Shown here: positions 34,326 to 43,671 of the stretch, in pieces
Numbering within the stretch: position 1 is the first letter of the stretch
How the letters are laid out: every line of letters begins with the position of its first letter
NCBI GenBank assembly: GCA_963696315.1
Contig: CAVOJU010000007.1
Location: 1-64,000, forward strand
Origin: CAWKEY01 sp963696315
GTDB lineage: Bacteria > Pseudomonadota > Gammaproteobacteria > Methylococcales > Methylomonadaceae
Direction of reading: 5' to 3'
Length of the DNA: 64,000 bases
The notes under the pieces: generated by a model
Told to the model about the DNA's origin: nothing
Seen by the model: only the letters and a program-made list of their open reading frames with translations
Database searches by the model: none
Made by a program: the position numbers and the translations under genes

Positions 34326-35144
34326 TTAGACGGAGGCGCTGCCGGCGGCGCCTCTGACTCGTAATTCGGCAAGAGCGTCTGACTCGATGATGTCGATGAG
34401 TCGCTCTTTGCTGAGCTCGAGGATGGCCAAAAACGAGACAACGACCCCTTGCCGGCCTTCTTTTCGGTTAAATAACTGCGAGAAAAGGAGACTATCCGCT
34501 CCTTTAAGGTTTGCCAAAATGGTTGCCATTCGTTCACGGACTGATAACGGTTCTTTGATAATTTGGTGGTGACTAAGTTGTTCTACCCGTTTAAGCACAT
34601 CCTGGAATGCCAGCAATAGCTCTCTTAATTGAACATCGGGATGCAGGCGCTCAACACTCAGCGTCGAAGTGTCGACACTGATGTCAAAGGTGTCACGCTC
34701 CATGCGCGGTATTTCATCGATTTCTTCTGCGGCTTGCTTGATACACTCGTATTCCTGGAGCCGTCTGATCAGTGTGGCCCTGGGATCTTCCTCGTCCTCC
34801 TCGGAGTCGGGCGGGCGCGGCAACAGCATTCTGGACTTTATTTCGGCCAGCAGCGCCGCCATCACCAGATATTCCGCAGCCAGTTCCAGATTCAAGATGG
34901 TCATCATCTGGATATAGGCAATGTACTGATGGGTAATATTGGCGATGGGAATGTTCAGAATATCCAGATTCTGCTTTCTGATCAGGTACAACAATAAATC
35001 CAGCGGGCCTTCAAAGGCGTCCAGAAACACTTCCAGCGCATCGGGCGGTATGTAAAGATCTTCCGGCAGCTCATTGAACGGCGCACCGTGAACCCTGGCA
35101 AAGGCCTGCGGTTCATCCAATAATTCAGCGGTATTTTGATGCAT
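34326..35144 (-). CDS. scpA: Segregation and condensation protein A (kleisin)
   Basis: The 272-residue kleisin bridges SMC heads in chromosome condensation. It contains FEGPLDLLLYLIRKQNLDILNIPI near residue 43 and AAEYLVMAALLAEIKSRMLLPRP, both typical of ScpA. The C-terminal winged helix ends with VSFLAILELSKERLIDI. It lies 21 bases after the M50 protease gene and about 200 bases before the preferred scpB start. Confidence 0.92.
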   Translation of the reverse strand: MHQNTAELLDEPQAFARVHGAPFNELPEDLYIPPDALEVFLDAFEGPLDLLLYLIRKQNLDILNIPIANITHQYIAYIQMMTILNLELAAEYLVMAALLAEIKSRMLLPRPPDSEEDEEDPRATLIRRLQEYECIKQAAEEIDEIPRMERDTFDISVDTSTLSVERLHPDVQLRELLLAFQDVLKRVEQLSHHQIIKEPLSVRERMATILANLKGADSLLFSQLFNRKEGRQGVVVSFLAILELSKERLIDIIESDALAELRVRGAAGSASV

Positions 35145-35165
35145 CGTTTAGCAGACTAACAACAA

Positions 35166-35819
35166 TTACAAGCCGGCAAGAGTAAAGAACAGTTTCTGAG
35201 CCACATACATGGGATAGGCCAATAGCACGCTTAAAATACCGCTGTATAACAGCAGCAGCAGGATAATAAAGCCAAATCGCTCCAGCCGGTTGTATTGCCA
35301 GGCCCATTTGGCCGGCAACATGCCGGTTAAAATACGGCTGCCATCCAGCGGTGGAATCGGCAACAGATTAATCAGCGCCAGCACCAGGTTAATGGAAATG
35401 CCGGCAATGCCCGTGTAAATCAAGGGCAAGGAAATCGCCTCCATGCCGATCATAACTCCCAGCCGGGCAATGAGCGCCCAGCCTATGGCCATCAGCAGAT
35501 TCGCCAAGGGTCCGGCGAAGGCAACAATAGCCATGTCATGCAATGGATTTTTAAAATTCCGGGCATCGACCGGAACCGGTTTGGCCCAGCCAAAAATAAA
35601 ACCGGTGCCGGTCAGCAATAACAAACCGGGAATAATCAGGGTACCCAGTGGATCAATATGCTTGATCGGGTTCAGGGTTAGGCGGCCCAGCAGGGAGGCG
35701 GTGTGGTCACCGTATTTTTTTGCCACCCAGCCGTGCGCCACTTCATGCACGGTAATGGCAAACACCACCGGCAGGATCCAGACGGCGATGCGCTGCATCA
35801 GCGTTAATTCATTCATCAT
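35166..35819 (-). CDS. Site-2 protease family (M50) membrane metalloprotease
   Basis: From ATG 35819 the product is 217 residues with about six membrane helices. The zinc motif HEVAHG is in the first helix, and the third-ligand region NLLPIPPLDGSRIL lies near residues 165-180. It lacks a PDZ domain, so it belongs to the short YwhC-like group and not RseP. The frame extends upstream into yciO without a plausible N-terminus. It sits in the yciO-M50-scpA-scpB-rluB block, a frequent arrangement. Confidence 0.9.
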   Translation of the reverse strand: MMNELTLMQRIAVWILPVVFAITVHEVAHGWVAKKYGDHTASLLGRLTLNPIKHIDPLGTLIIPGLLLLTGTGFIFGWAKPVPVDARNFKNPLHDMAIVAFAGPLANLLMAIGWALIARLGVMIGMEAISLPLIYTGIAGISINLVLALINLLPIPPLDGSRILTGMLPAKWAWQYNRLERFGFIILLLLLYSGILSVLLAYPMYVAQKLFFTLAGL

Positions 35820-35826
35820 GCTTGAG

Positions 35827-36456
35827 TTACCTTGCTCGGTCCAGCATCGGGGCAAGACCCTTGCCCTGCCGGATAATTTCGGGGCCATCCTTGCCGAATT
35901 CAATGATCGTGGTTTCTTCCGATTCGACAATGCCGGCATCGATGACCAGATCCAGTTCGTGTTCAAGCCGTTCCCTAATATCGTAAGGGTCGGTCAGAGC
36001 ATCTTCGTCGCCAGGCAAAATCAGCGTGGAACTAAACAAGGCTTCGTTAAGTTCCTGAATCAGCAGCTGCACGACTGGATGTTTGGGGATGCGGATGCCA
36101 ATGGTCTTTTTCTTGGGATGCTGTAGACGGCGCGGCACTTCGCGCGTTGCATCGAGAATAAAGGTAAAGGGCCCGGGGGTTAAGGCTTTGATCAGCCGGT
36201 AGGCATCATTGGTGATTTTAGTAAATGTGGAAACCTGGGTCAGGTCTTTGCAGACCAGGGTAAAATTATGTTTGTCATCGAGCTGCCGGATACGGCGGAT
36301 CTTGTCCAGCGCCTGTTTATCGTCAAGATGACAGGCCAGGGCATACGATGAATCGGTGGGATAAGCAATAACACCACCCTGACGAATAATCTCCACAGCA
36401 CGATGAATTAATCGCAGCTGCGGATTTTCAGGATGTATTTCAAAGTATTGGGCCAT
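35827..36456 (-). CDS. yciO: YciO/Sua5-family L-threonylcarbamoyladenylate synthase-like protein
   Basis: Start ATG 36456 (MAQYFEIHPENPQ) matches YciO N-termini better than the ATG 12 codons upstream. The 209-residue protein has the TsaC/Sua5 fold: GGVIAYPTDSSYALACHL, the KRxR-like DKIRRIRQLDDKHN, and TPGPFTFILDA. YciO proteins are weak or specialised relatives of TsaC, which makes threonylcarbamoyl-AMP for tRNA t6A. The tsaB gene next door supports a tRNA-modification link. Confidence 0.88.
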   Translation of the reverse strand: MAQYFEIHPENPQLRLIHRAVEIIRQGGVIAYPTDSSYALACHLDDKQALDKIRRIRQLDDKHNFTLVCKDLTQVSTFTKITNDAYRLIKALTPGPFTFILDATREVPRRLQHPKKKTIGIRIPKHPVVQLLIQELNEALFSSTLILPGDEDALTDPYDIRERLEHELDLVIDAGIVESEETTIIEFGKDGPEIIRQGKGLAPMLDRAR

Positions 36457-36501
36457 TTCTTGGTGCAGTGAGGTTGTAATAATGTGCGTCATTATACCGT
36501 A

Positions 36502-37185
36502 TTATCGCTCCGATTCTTTTTTTGCGACCTTATCGCGTAAATAAACCGGCATGGCCTGGTCAACCGTTACCGCCAGCCCCTGTTTGAATCCCCATTCGGC
36601 CAAACGGGCAATGGCGCCTGCCTTGGGCAATACCTCGCTGACACAGTGCTTAACCAGCCCATTCAGCCGATGCATCAATTCATGCCGGTACACTGCCCAG
36701 CCTGAGCCGACACCCACGCCAGTGAGTTCGGGACATTCAACCTGATCCGCCCGCGTAACCGTCTCCTTGCCAATCAACTCGGCAAATCCTTGTGCAGTGC
36801 GCCGGTACACACCCCAGTAAATCTCGCCCATGCGCGCATCCATTGCCGTATAGGCAATAGTACTGTCATTGTGATCGAAATAATCCTGCGCAATGGCCGC
36901 CAGTGTGGAAACCGGTACAACCGGCAAATTGGCGCCGAAAGCAATGCCCTGAATGACGCCGGTGGCAATGCGCACACCGGTAAAACTGCCAGGGCCGCGG
37001 CCAAAGGCCAGCGCATCGAGCTGCTGAGGCCTTAATCCGGCATCGGCCATCAGGTCATCAATCATCGGCAGAATCAGCCGCGTATGCTCTTTCGGCGCCA
37101 GCTGAAAACGTTCATTGATCACGCCATCGATGAGCAGCGCGGCCGAGCAGGCTTCGGTGGCGGTGTCTACCGCTAATAATTTCAT
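36502..37185 (-). CDS. tsaB: tRNA threonylcarbamoyladenosine biosynthesis protein TsaB
   Basis: This 227-residue ASKHA-fold protein begins LLAVDTATEACSAALLIDG and has HTRLILPMIDDLMADAGL and FGRGPGSFTGVRIATGVIQG, all TsaB signatures. It is the scaffold that activates TsaD in t6A37 formation. Its ATG overlaps the helicase stop by four bases, implying coupling. Length is normal (~230). Confidence 0.93.
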   Translation of the reverse strand: MKLLAVDTATEACSAALLIDGVINERFQLAPKEHTRLILPMIDDLMADAGLRPQQLDALAFGRGPGSFTGVRIATGVIQGIAFGANLPVVPVSTLAAIAQDYFDHNDSTIAYTAMDARMGEIYWGVYRRTAQGFAELIGKETVTRADQVECPELTGVGVGSGWAVYRHELMHRLNGLVKHCVSEVLPKAGAIARLAEWGFKQGLAVTVDQAMPVYLRDKVAKKESER

Positions 37186-39101
37186 TGTTCCGTCTCTTGT
37201 TGAAAAAACGCCTGCACGTCGGCAATATCACGGGTGCGTTTCATGGGTGGCACGCTGTCCAAAAAAATCTGGCCATACGTCCGCTTTAACAAACGCGGGT
37301 CGCATACCATCAATACGCCGCGATCGGTGACATCACGAATCAGCCGGCCTATGCCTTGCCTTAAGGCAATCACGGCAGTAGGCAACTGGTGCTCAAAAAA
37401 AGCATTGCGCCCCTGCTCGACCATGGCATTCAACCTTGCTTTTAATACCGGATCGCCGGGCGATGCAAACGGCAGTTTATCGATAATCACGCAGGATAGG
37501 GCCTCGCCCCTGACATCCACGCCCTCCCAAAAACTGGACGTCCCCAACAACACCGCATTGCCGGCTGCTTTAAACTGCTCAAGCAACAGCGCCTTGGGGC
37601 GGCTGCCCTGCACCAGCAAGGGATAGCCCAGCTTATCCTTGAGCAAATCCTCGGCGAGCTTGAGCGCGCGATGACTGGTGAATAAAAAAAATGCCCTGCC
37701 CTTGCTGGCCTGCAAAACCGGCAAGGCAAACTGCACAATGCGCGCAACAAAATCGGCATCATTCGGTTGCGGCAAGCCTTTGGGGTGATAAAACAAGGAT
37801 TGCGCGGGATAATCGAAGGGGCTGCCCCAGCTGGCCGTGACGGCTTTATTCAAGCCCAGGTTATTGGCGAAATAATCAAATCGGTTACCCACACTCAAGG
37901 TGGCCGAAGTAAAAATCCAGGCCGCCTGATGTTGCTGCATAAAAAACCGGAATTCGGCCGCAATATCCAGCGGTGTGCGGCTTAAGGTAAAGGTTTTTTT
38001 GTGGGTCTCATACCAGCGTATCCATTTGCCGCTGTTATCATCCAGGATAATCTTTAATTGCTGAAGCAACTCATCAGCCCGTTTAAAACAGGATTCCAAC
38101 CCCTTGGTTTTGACCGATGCCAGTTCCAGCTGGTCGCACAGGCGCTGCAACTGCTCCTTGACGGCCGTTAAGGCAGCGGAAATTTTGGGGTTGTTTTCAA
38201 CATCCTGCCATTCGCCGCGTTTAAGTTCGATACCAAAGGCCAGGCGCAGATCTTTGACTTCATGCTCCATATCTTCACAGGCGGTCCGCAAAGCCGGTAT
38301 ATCGGTCGCATCTTTGAAGTATTCCATCAGTGCATCCTGCGCCAGGTCATTCAGCTGTTTGCCGCCGATGTTAAGACCTAAAAAATTGGATGCCGTATCG
38401 GCCAATTGATGCGCCTCGTCGATAATCACCACCTCGGCATTGGGCAGCAATTCGCCAAAACCGCTGTCCCGTATCGACCAGTCGGCACAAAGCAAATGAT
38501 GATTAACCACCAGAATCTCGGATTCCTGAGCCTTTTTCCGGGCCTTGACCAGAAAACACTCGGCATAATCCGGGCAATCCTGACCCAGACAATTGTCCCT
38601 GGATGAGGTCGCCTGATACCAGACCGGATCTGCCTCGGCTACTTCCGCCATTTCTGAAATATCGCCGGTTTGAGTGCGCTTGGACCAGGATTTTATGTTG
38701 GCCAGGGCTGCCGCCTCTTCCTTGCTGAAGCCCAAGGTAGAGTTCAGCGCATTTTGCAGTCGATACTTACACAAATAATTACTGCGGCCTTTTAACAGCG
38801 CAGCCACAAAGGGCACTTTGATGGCTTTGCGGATAACCGGCAGGTCCTTATTAAACAGCTGATCCTGCAAATTTTTGGTGCCGGTGGAAATAATGACTTT
38901 CTTGCCGGATAAAATGGCCGGAACCAAATAGGCAAAGGTCTTGCCCGTACCGGTTCCGGCTTCTGCTATCAGGTGCTGATTCTCTCTAATGGCATGAGCA
39001 ATGGCCAGCGCCATTTCAAGCTGCGCGGCTCTGGGCCGGTAACCCGCAATAACCTGAGCCAAGGCGCCGTCGATGCTGAAAAATGCTTCTATTTCTGTCA
39101 A
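37182..39101 (-). CDS. DinG/YoaA-family ATP-dependent DNA helicase
   Basis: This 639-residue XPD-like superfamily 2 helicase has Walker A AEAGTGTGKTFAYL, DEAH box IIDEAHQLADTA and motif VI AVIALRQGIGRLIRD. Cysteines for the Fe-S cluster occur near residues 115-185 (LCKYRL, CLGQDCPDYAECF). The Fe-S cluster and length fit YoaA, which acts with the polymerase chi subunit in repair of blocked forks. The yoaA-tsaB order is as in E. coli. Confidence 0.9.
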   Translation of the reverse strand: MTEIEAFFSIDGALAQVIAGYRPRAAQLEMALAIAHAIRENQHLIAEAGTGTGKTFAYLVPAILSGKKVIISTGTKNLQDQLFNKDLPVIRKAIKVPFVAALLKGRSNYLCKYRLQNALNSTLGFSKEEAAALANIKSWSKRTQTGDISEMAEVAEADPVWYQATSSRDNCLGQDCPDYAECFLVKARKKAQESEILVVNHHLLCADWSIRDSGFGELLPNAEVVIIDEAHQLADTASNFLGLNIGGKQLNDLAQDALMEYFKDATDIPALRTACEDMEHEVKDLRLAFGIELKRGEWQDVENNPKISAALTAVKEQLQRLCDQLELASVKTKGLESCFKRADELLQQLKIILDDNSGKWIRWYETHKKTFTLSRTPLDIAAEFRFFMQQHQAAWIFTSATLSVGNRFDYFANNLGLNKAVTASWGSPFDYPAQSLFYHPKGLPQPNDADFVARIVQFALPVLQASKGRAFFLFTSHRALKLAEDLLKDKLGYPLLVQGSRPKALLLEQFKAAGNAVLLGTSSFWEGVDVRGEALSCVIIDKLPFASPGDPVLKARLNAMVEQGRNAFFEHQLPTAVIALRQGIGRLIRDVTDRGVLMVCDPRLLKRTYGQIFLDSVPPMKRTRDIADVQAFFQQETEQ

Positions 39102-39202
39102 TTGCTAAATGAAAGGTGCGCGTTTCAGGAAACGCAGGCATGAAGGCTAAAAATAATTGTGAGTGTACGTCAAGTTATTCAGAAAATCACATTTGCTGTC
39201 TG

Positions 39203-39958
39203 TTAAAACCGATATTTTGCCGTTTTTTTGGACTCCAGGCGCTCATGTTGCTCAAGATAATCCGGGCGGTGCATGGGGCCTACCAAGAGCAGACCGGCCA
39301 CAAAACCGCCGGCATGTGCCCAAAAAGCCACACCACTTAGACCACCTACCGCGGGCAAGGCGCTAATCAACTGGATCAAAAACCAGTAGCCAAGCATATA
39401 CGCCGCTGGAATAGCGGCCGTAGTAATAAAAAAGCCTATCGGTATCAAGGTATGCACACTAGCCCGCGGATACAGGCGTGCATACGCACCCATCACCCCG
39501 CCGATGGCACCGGATGCGCCGACCATGGGCGAAATGGTAGACGGATCGGCCATGATTTGAGCACTGGCCGCCGCGATAACGCAGAGCAAATAAAAAGCAA
39601 TAAAGCGCACTGAACCCATGGCGTCTTCGACATTATCGCCAAAAATCCATAAAAACCAGAGATTGGCGATGATGTGAAACCAGCTGCCATGCAGAAAAGC
39701 ATGACTCACCATAGTCAGGATACTGCCTTTAGCATCGAGCACACAGCCAAGTTCCTGGGTCAACGGAATGGTCGTGCCCACCGAAACGGTGCCGAGCAAG
39801 TCGCCGGGAATCAGACCATAAAGACACAGCGACTTAACCAACGGCAGCATTGATCCGGCGCCCTGCACAAAAAACCATACGGCAATATTCAGGCCGATGA
39901 TGCCAATGGTGGCTACCGGTGTGCGTAGGGTTGGATTTTCATCACGTATTGGAAACAT
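39203..39958 (-). CDS. Rhomboid-family intramembrane serine protease
   Basis: Start ATG 39958 (MFPIRDENPTLRTP) is typical. The ATG 14 codons upstream lacks family support. The 251-residue protein has about six helices with HGSWFHIIANLWFLWIFGDNVED, the catalytic serine in GASGAIGG (near residue 149) and the catalytic His in HAGGFVAGL. It cleaves membrane proteins within the bilayer, and the substrate is unknown. It lies just after the P-type ATPase gene. Confidence 0.9.
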   Translation of the reverse strand: MFPIRDENPTLRTPVATIGIIGLNIAVWFFVQGAGSMLPLVKSLCLYGLIPGDLLGTVSVGTTIPLTQELGCVLDAKGSILTMVSHAFLHGSWFHIIANLWFLWIFGDNVEDAMGSVRFIAFYLLCVIAAASAQIMADPSTISPMVGASGAIGGVMGAYARLYPRASVHTLIPIGFFITTAAIPAAYMLGYWFLIQLISALPAVGGLSGVAFWAHAGGFVAGLLLVGPMHRPDYLEQHERLESKKTAKYRF

Positions 39959-40000
39959 AGTTAAAGCCTTGTCATAAAGGAAACGGAGGGCGCCTTGCAA

Positions 40001-42688
40001 TCAGGAAGAAAACAGTTTTCTATACACATATTTCCTGATTTCCTCAACGCCGAATATAAACAACGGCGCCAGACTAATCAAATACCAGGTATTTAAATCC
40101 AAAGCCTGCGTTGTAAAAAAAGGGTGCAACTCAGGCAAATAAATAACCGCAACGATAAAGGCCACTTCAAAAACCACTCCGGCCGTTATCCAGGGATTAA
40201 ATTTAAACAAATATGGTAAAGCGCTCTGCCGGTTGGTCCTACAGGCCATGACATTACCGATCTGGCAGAAAATGACGGTCGCCAAAAAAGCCCCGGTAGC
40301 CTGTCCATACAAAAGGTTGCTTACAGGCAAAACAGCACCCCACTGCCAGCCGCCTTTATTCAACACATGAAAGAAAACCATAAAAGCCAGCAGCGTTTCA
40401 GCCAGACCTATCAGCCCGTAACTACGCAAAAACGTATTCAGGTTGACTAGCCCGCTTTGTCCCTCCCGGGGCTTACGCCGCATAATATCGCTTTCCGGTG
40501 GCTCATTGCCCAGGCCGATGGCGGGCAGCATATCGGTAATCAAATCAATCGACAGAATCTGCACGACGGTGATAGGCAGTGGAATTGGAAACAGGACATA
40601 GGCGATAAACGGCAGTATTTCCGGCACATTACTGGCCAGAATGTAAGTAATAAATTTCCTGATATTGTCATACACGGCCCGCCCTTCTTCGATCGCCTTG
40701 ATAATCGTGGCAAAATTATCATCAAGCAGAATAATATCGGACGCTTCCTTGGCAACATCGGTGCCGCGCAAGCCCATGGAAATACCGATATCAGCGCGTT
40801 TTAAAGCCGGCGCATCATTGACGCCGTCACCGGTCATGGCCACCACTTCACCGCTATGTTTGAGCGCCTCGACAATAGTCAGTTTCTGTTCCGGCACGGT
40901 CTGCGCAAACAGCACTTCCTCGTTCTGCAAGATCAGCGCTAGCTCTTCTTTGCTCATGGCATTAAGTTCTTCGCCTTTAATAATCCTGGGATGATTGACG
41001 ATACCCAGTTTGCGGGCGATATAACTGACCGTTTCCGCCTTATCACCGCTGATCACGATAATGCGGATGCCGGCGCTCTTGCAGGCCACAACCGCCGCCG
41101 GTACTTCGGGCCGGGGTGGATCGACCATGGCCACAAAACCGACAAACACCAGCTTTTCAGCTTCTTCATCGGCCTCATCAAGCACACGATAAGCCAGCCC
41201 CAGCACGCGCATACCGTGCCCTGCGTATTTTTCGGCTTGTTTTTCCAGCTTGTTCTTCTCGTTTGCCCGGAATTTTCTCACCAAACCTTCCGCGAAAACC
41301 TCAGTGCAACGGTCGATAATCACATTGGGGGCGCCTTTGACCGTCATATACAGCGTTCCGCCCTGCGTAAGACTGGTGGCTGACATGTATTTGGCATCGG
41401 CATCAAAAGGCTGGCTGCCGACCTGCTGGAATTTATTGCGCAACTCCTCATAACCGCCGACCTGGTCAACAAATTCAACCATGGCCACTTCGGTCGGATC
41501 ACCCCTGCAAACAACATGACCGGAAGCATCATGAGAAACGATAACATCATGGCATAAGGCCATGATTTCAGTCATGGTGTGAGCAGCCCGATGCTTTAGG
41601 TAGGCCGCGTGTTCATGGGATTCAACTTCAGTAAAATCAAGATAAAGCGACTCAACATGGAGCTTGTTGCGCGTCAAGGTGCCGGTTTTATCGGTACAAA
41701 TCACCGTGGTTCCACCCAGAGTCTCCACTGAAAGAATCTGCTTGACCACCGCGTTACACCGCCCCATTCTAATCGTTGCCTGCGTCAATGCCAAAGTCAC
41801 CGTGGGCAGCAAGCCCTCGGGCAGATTGGCCACAATAATGCCGATGGCAAAAATCAGATTGGTCAGGAACGGATCGCCCAAATAGGTACCGATAGCAAAA
41901 AACGTCACACCCGCCGCCAAAGCAATCAGCGTGATTTTCCTGACAAAGCTTTTCAGATCCTTTTGCATCGGCGTCAAATCACGTTCAACCCCTTGCGAAA
42001 GCGTAGAGATACCGCCCAAATTGGTTGCCCGTCCGGTTTTAACCACCAGCACCTGGGCATTCCCTTTAAGTACCGTAGCCCCGGACAATACCCTGCAAGT
42101 ATCATTGACAGCGGCTGACAGACTTGATTTTTGCACCGGCCCGGATTCTCCCGTCAACACCGATTCATCAACCAGCAACTGGCTACAGTCCAACACAATA
42201 CCATCCGCCGATATTTTGTCGCCTTCCTGTAAAAACAGGATGTCGCCGGGCACAACTTCGCCGGCATCCAGCAGTTTTTTTTCGTTATCACGCAGCAATG
42301 CCACGGTTTTAGGGATATAGTCGAGAAAAGACTGCATCAGTTTCTCGGCCTTGAAATTCTGGAAGAATGACATCAGCGCGTTGATGATCACCACAGCAAT
42401 CAGCGCCATGCCGATCAGATCATAGCCTGCGCCGGGACTGACATAAGCAGCAAAAAATGCCAGCAGAGCCGCAACTAGCAGTAGCAGAGGAAACAGCGCG
42501 ATAAATTCCTCAGCCAACATCAGCCAGGGCGATCGGGAACGATGAAAAACAATCTGGTTACGGCCATAAAGCCGCTGCCTGGTATTAGCCTCGGCGCTGC
42601 TTAATCCGGCTTCGGAACAGGCAAGAGCGGCCAACACATCCACCTTGTTTTTCCCGGTTAAATTTGCAAACTTTACCAAGGCGACCAC
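40001..42688 (-). CDS. P-type cation ATPase, Na,K-/Ca-ATPase-like (P2)
   Basis: The start is GTG 42688 behind an AGGAG site that overlaps the end of a 54-codon ORF. The 895-residue pump has a cation-ATPase N-domain (EAGLSSAEANTRQRLYGRNQI), the A-domain loop SVLTGESGPV, TM4 NLPEGLLPTVTLALT, phosphorylation site CTDKTGTLTRN and MTGDGVNDAPALKRADIG. PEGLLPTVT resembles Na,K/H,K-ATPases (PEGLLATVT) more than Ca pumps. A Na+ or K+ role next to an N-ATPase is attractive but inferred. Six C-terminal helices are present. Confidence 0.9.
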   Translation of the reverse strand: MVALVKFANLTGKNKVDVLAALACSEAGLSSAEANTRQRLYGRNQIVFHRSRSPWLMLAEEFIALFPLLLLVAALLAFFAAYVSPGAGYDLIGMALIAVVIINALMSFFQNFKAEKLMQSFLDYIPKTVALLRDNEKKLLDAGEVVPGDILFLQEGDKISADGIVLDCSQLLVDESVLTGESGPVQKSSLSAAVNDTCRVLSGATVLKGNAQVLVVKTGRATNLGGISTLSQGVERDLTPMQKDLKSFVRKITLIALAAGVTFFAIGTYLGDPFLTNLIFAIGIIVANLPEGLLPTVTLALTQATIRMGRCNAVVKQILSVETLGGTTVICTDKTGTLTRNKLHVESLYLDFTEVESHEHAAYLKHRAAHTMTEIMALCHDVIVSHDASGHVVCRGDPTEVAMVEFVDQVGGYEELRNKFQQVGSQPFDADAKYMSATSLTQGGTLYMTVKGAPNVIIDRCTEVFAEGLVRKFRANEKNKLEKQAEKYAGHGMRVLGLAYRVLDEADEEAEKLVFVGFVAMVDPPRPEVPAAVVACKSAGIRIIVISGDKAETVSYIARKLGIVNHPRIIKGEELNAMSKEELALILQNEEVLFAQTVPEQKLTIVEALKHSGEVVAMTGDGVNDAPALKRADIGISMGLRGTDVAKEASDIILLDDNFATIIKAIEEGRAVYDNIRKFITYILASNVPEILPFIAYVLFPIPLPITVVQILSIDLITDMLPAIGLGNEPPESDIMRRKPREGQSGLVNLNTFLRSYGLIGLAETLLAFMVFFHVLNKGGWQWGAVLPVSNLLYGQATGAFLATVIFCQIGNVMACRTNRQSALPYLFKFNPWITAGVVFEVAFIVAVIYLPELHPFFTTQALDLNTWYLISLAPLFIFGVEEIRKYVYRKLFSS

Positions 42689-42694
42689 TCCTGT

Positions 42695-42859
42695 TTATTC
42701 GGTGTAAATTCGCTCGATCAGCTGCTTAAACCACTGGGGCCGAAAAACCACGATGTACAGGCCTATTATACTGGTCACCGGCATAGGCCCCAGCCCTAAA
42801 AGCGTCAGACCAATCAGAACTAAAGCGCATTTAATGCGGGTAACAAAGTTTTTATTCAT
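42695..42859 (-). CDS. 54-residue single-pass membrane protein upstream of the P-type ATPase
   Basis: ATG 42859 to TAA 42695 encodes a basic N-terminus (MNKNFVTRIK), one or two short hydrophobic segments (ALVLIGLTLLGLGPMPV, SIIGLYIVVF) and a basic tail (RPQWFKQLIERIY). The stop lies 6 bases before the pump's GTG start, so translation is probably coupled. Small hydrophobic subunits regulate several P-type pumps, which makes this a possible regulator. No family is assigned. Confidence 0.7.
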   Translation of the reverse strand: MNKNFVTRIKCALVLIGLTLLGLGPMPVTSIIGLYIVVFRPQWFKQLIERIYTE

Positions 42860-43255
42860 AAACTCATGCCCTTTTACGAAAGTTATCAGCTAAACAGAGC
42901 GCTTATGCTGGCTTATTAAAATCCGGAAACAATGCAAATGCTGAAATTACGCATTACTATTATTCTGAAATATTCTGATCCCCATGTTCACTTACTCTGA
43001 TCCCAAGAAGCTTAAGCATAGCGCTCCTTTATCCAGTGACGTTCATTTGGCGTTAAAAAAAATCCACGAAATTAGGGAACTAAATTGAAATTTCAAAGAC
43101 AAAATCGCCGTGTTGATATTTAGCAGCACTATGAAGAAATTCCAAAAATTTTAACAAATATCGATCCCAACCGCTTTCCTGGTTTTTCGAAATTAGGCTG
43201 GACGGTCAGCTCTGATGATGAGCAATTGATATGATAACAATACGAGGAAAGAATC
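42860..43255. other. 396-bp intergenic region between divergent genes
   Basis: It should hold the promoters for the pump operon (minus) and smbP (plus). A frame at about 43110-43232 reads QHYEEIPKILTNIDPNRFPGFSKLGWTV without a start codon and may be a gene scrap. CGAGGAAAG before 43256 is the smbP ribosome site. No operator was identified. Confidence 0.4.
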
Positions 43256-43591
43256 ATGAAAAAACTAATTACAGCATTTGCAGCTTCATTACTCCTATTA
43301 AGTTCAACCGTATTTGCGGAAGAACATTCCAAAGCCGCACTCGAACATACTCAAGCGGCTGTCCAGCAAGGCAAAGCCGGTCAACCCAAGGCACTCACCG
43401 AACATGCCCAAGCGGCATTGGACCATGCATTAGCCGGTGCCCTGGTTACCAAGGGTAAACAAAAAAACCATTTACAAGAAGGTGCAAATGAACTGGAGGA
43501 AGCTATTAATCACGCAAACTTGGGGCACGACGCAGATGCTACCAAACATGCTGAAGCCGCATTAGTCCACATTAAAGCGGCTAACGAATAA
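43256..43591 (+). CDS. smbP: Small metal-binding protein SmbP, periplasmic
   Basis: The 111-residue protein has a signal peptide (LITAFAASLLLLSSTVFA). The mature chain is of helical repeats with regularly spaced His: HSKAALEHTQAA, LTEHAQAALDHALAG, HLQEGANELEEAINHANLGH and HAEAALVHIKAA. This is the SmbP pattern known from Nitrosomonas europaea, a four-helix protein that binds Cu and other divalent metals. It fits the copper genes at 53-62 kb. It is monocistronic with its own terminator. Confidence 0.88.
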   Translation: MKKLITAFAASLLLLSSTVFAEEHSKAALEHTQAAVQQGKAGQPKALTEHAQAALDHALAGALVTKGKQKNHLQEGANELEEAINHANLGHDADATKHAEAALVHIKAANE

Positions 43592-43609
43592 TCCCCATCA
43601 CTAACCTAA

Positions 43610-43641
43610 AAAACGGGCGGATTTTCCGCCCGTTTTGTTTT
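43610..43641 (+). terminator. Rho-independent terminator of smbP
   Basis: A perfect 12-bp stem (AAAACGGGCGGA / TCCGCCCGTTTT) with a 3-nt loop is followed by GTTTT, about 20 bases after the smbP stop. The A-rich upstream arm would let it work on the opposite strand as well, for transcripts from the zinc-ribbon gene. Confidence 0.92.
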
Positions 43642-43671
43642 ATAGCGTCGTTGACGTTAATCCTGCAGGAC

